DNA of 64,000 nucleotides from Pseudovibrio flavus (GTDB lineage Bacteria; Pseudomonadota; Alphaproteobacteria; Rhizobiales; Stappiaceae), in contig NZ_SMMA01000049.1 in assembly GCF_009711345.1 (NCBI RefSeq), positions 1 through 64,000 on the forward strand, written 5' to 3'. The position numbers and the translations under genes are program-made. Shown in pieces: positions 62,978 through 64,000 of this stretch (position 1 is the stretch's first letter; each line of letters opens with the position of its first letter). The notes under the pieces were generated by a model. It was not told the DNA's origin. It saw only the letters and a list, made by a program, of their open reading frames with translations, and did not search any database.

Positions 62978-64000
62978 ATGGCGATAAACGCCGTGGGACG
63001 GGCGATGAGTGCACAGCATCTCGACGACAAGGCGCTTTGGGCTGACAGTCAGCACAAAAGTAAGTTCCATCTCGTGATGATTAAGCCAACCCACTACGAC
63101 GATGAGGGCTACCCCATCCAGTGGCTACGCTCGGCTATTCCTTCCAATACGCTTGCTTGCCTTTATGGTTTGGCGCAGGACTGTCAGGAACGTCGCATTC
63201 TGGGCGAAGCGACTGACATCATGCTGCACAGCTATGATGAGACGAACAGGCGGGTAAGGCCGGAGAAAATTGCCAAGATGATCCGTAAGGAAGGGGGAAC
63301 AGCACTGATTGCCCTCGTGGGTGTGCAGTCAAACCAGTACCCCCGCGCCATGGATATCGCGCTCAAGTTCCGCAAGCTTGGTTTTCAGGTATGTATTGGC
63401 GGTTTCCACGTCTCGGGCTGTATCTCCATGTTGCCAGAATTGCCACAGGAACTGGTGGAAGCGCAGCAGCAAGGCATTTCGCTGTTTGCAGGAGAGGCAG
63501 AAGAAGGTCGTCTGGACGAGGTGCTGGAAGACGGTTTCTACGGCACGCTTAAACCGCTCTATAATTTCATGAATGATCTGCCACAGATGCAGAACCAGCC
63601 AGACCCGATTCTGCCGCAAAAGCACATCATGCGTACAGCGGGTTCACATTCCTCTTTTGATCTGGGGCGCGGTTGTCCCTATCAGTGCTCCTTCTGCACC
63701 ATCATAAACGTGCAGGGACGCAAAAGCCGAAGCCGCTCGGCGGACGATGTAGAGCGCATCATTCGACGTAATCTGGAACAGGGCATCAACCGCTTCTTCA
63801 TTACCGACGATAACTTTGCCAGAAACAAAGACTGGGAACTGCTGTTTGACCGGCTGATAGAGCTGCGTGAAGGCGAGGGACTTGATATCAAGTTCATCAT
63901 TCAGGTGGATACGCTGTGCCACCGCATTCCGCGCTTTATTGAAAAGGCCTGCCGCGCGGGGGTGAACCGCGTATTCATTGGTCTGGAGAATATTAATCCA
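62978..64000 (+). CDS. B12-binding-type radical-SAM protein, cut by the window edge
   Basis: An open frame of 341 codons reaches the right end of the window without a stop. The N-terminal ~190 residues look like a cobalamin-binding-type Rossmann domain (LIALVGVQSNQYPRAMDIAL, FQVCIGGFHVSGCISML), though the DxHxxG cobalamin motif is not obvious. The radical-SAM domain follows, with its CxxxCxxC motif in GRGCPYQCSFCTIINVQGRK (about residue 235) and FFITDDNFARNKDWELLFDR. The reaction is unknown. ATG at 62978 has AGGGGG almost adjacent; an in-frame ATG at 63005 is an alternative. Confidence 0.8.
   Translation, partial: MAINAVGRAMSAQHLDDKALWADSQHKSKFHLVMIKPTHYDDEGYPIQWLRSAIPSNTLACLYGLAQDCQERRILGEATDIMLHSYDETNRRVRPEKIAKMIRKEGGTALIALVGVQSNQYPRAMDIALKFRKLGFQVCIGGFHVSGCISMLPELPQELVEAQQQGISLFAGEAEEGRLDEVLEDGFYGTLKPLYNFMNDLPQMQNQPDPILPQKHIMRTAGSHSSFDLGRGCPYQCSFCTIINVQGRKSRSRSADDVERIIRRNLEQGINRFFITDDNFARNKDWELLFDRLIELREGEGLDIKFIIQVDTLCHRIPRFIEKACRAGVNRVFIGLENINP

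Overview
The window looks like a chromosomal segment of an alphaproteobacterium. The evidence is the gene set and order: dusB(nifR3)-ntrB-ntrC followed by ntrY-ntrX-trkA-dat-hfq-hflX, an ftsB-pdhA-pdhB-pdhC-lpd-lipA block in which E1-beta carries its own lipoyl domain, a fused ispDF, a RatA/COQ10-type protein next to lipA, and DUF502-recG-sdhE-mfd. Moderate GC, TRAP and taurine/nitrate-type ABC uptake systems and a type I secreted adhesin would fit a marine, host-associated member of the Hyphomicrobiales/Stappiaceae (Pseudovibrio- or Labrenzia-like). That placement is inference; no 16S gene is present.

Layout. 1-6.8 kb: a type I secretion locus with the N-terminal part of a large Gly/Asp-rich secreted protein (minus strand, cut by the window edge), a TolC-type outer-membrane channel, a small unrecognised secreted Cys-containing protein, a LapB-type ABC exporter and an HlyD-type adaptor. 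6.8-16 kb: an ornithine-cyclodeaminase-family enzyme, tRNA-Lys(TTT), a 0.8 kb gene-free region rich in dyads, a TAXI-TRAP uptake operon (binding protein, fused permease, UspA), CcdA, a DMT exporter and a SPOR-like membrane protein. 16-20 kb: glmU and glmS (UDP-GlcNAc synthesis) plus small genes. 20-27 kb: DUF502, recG, sdhE, mfd. 27-35 kb: ftsB, the pyruvate dehydrogenase complex, lipoate synthase and a RatA/COQ10 homologue. 35-38.5 kb: two unrecognised envelope/membrane proteins, pncC/cinA-C and ispDF. 38.6-50.3 kb: the nitrogen-regulation cluster (dusB-ntrB-ntrC, terminator, ntrY-ntrX), trkA, a D-amino-acid transaminase, hfq and hflX. 50.3-51.7 kb: a MazG pyrophosphohydrolase fused to a GNAT acetyltransferase. 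51.7-62.8 kb: reductive pyrimidine catabolism (omega-amino-acid aminotransferase, semialdehyde dehydrogenase, N-carbamoyl-beta-alanine amidohydrolase, dihydropyrimidinase, then an ABC importer), divergent from two tandem RutR-like TetR regulators and arfB. A radical-SAM protein runs off the right edge.

How the parts work together. The 51.7-62.8 kb block should turn dihydropyrimidines into N-carbamoyl-beta-alanine, beta-alanine, malonate semialdehyde and acetyl-CoA. Its divergent promoter region carries a near-perfect match to the RutR operator (61038-61053) and two unrelated dyads. The first step (dihydropyrimidine dehydrogenase) and a binding protein for the ABC importer are absent from the window. 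The TRAP operon has a strong hairpin between the binding-protein and permease genes, the usual arrangement for unequal expression. Most of the window is conventional housekeeping sequence. The less ordinary parts are the type I secretion locus with its orphan small protein, the MazG-GNAT fusion, the tandem RutR paralogues with several candidate operators, and several perfect dyads in otherwise empty DNA. I found no insertion sequence, prophage, CRISPR array or rRNA.
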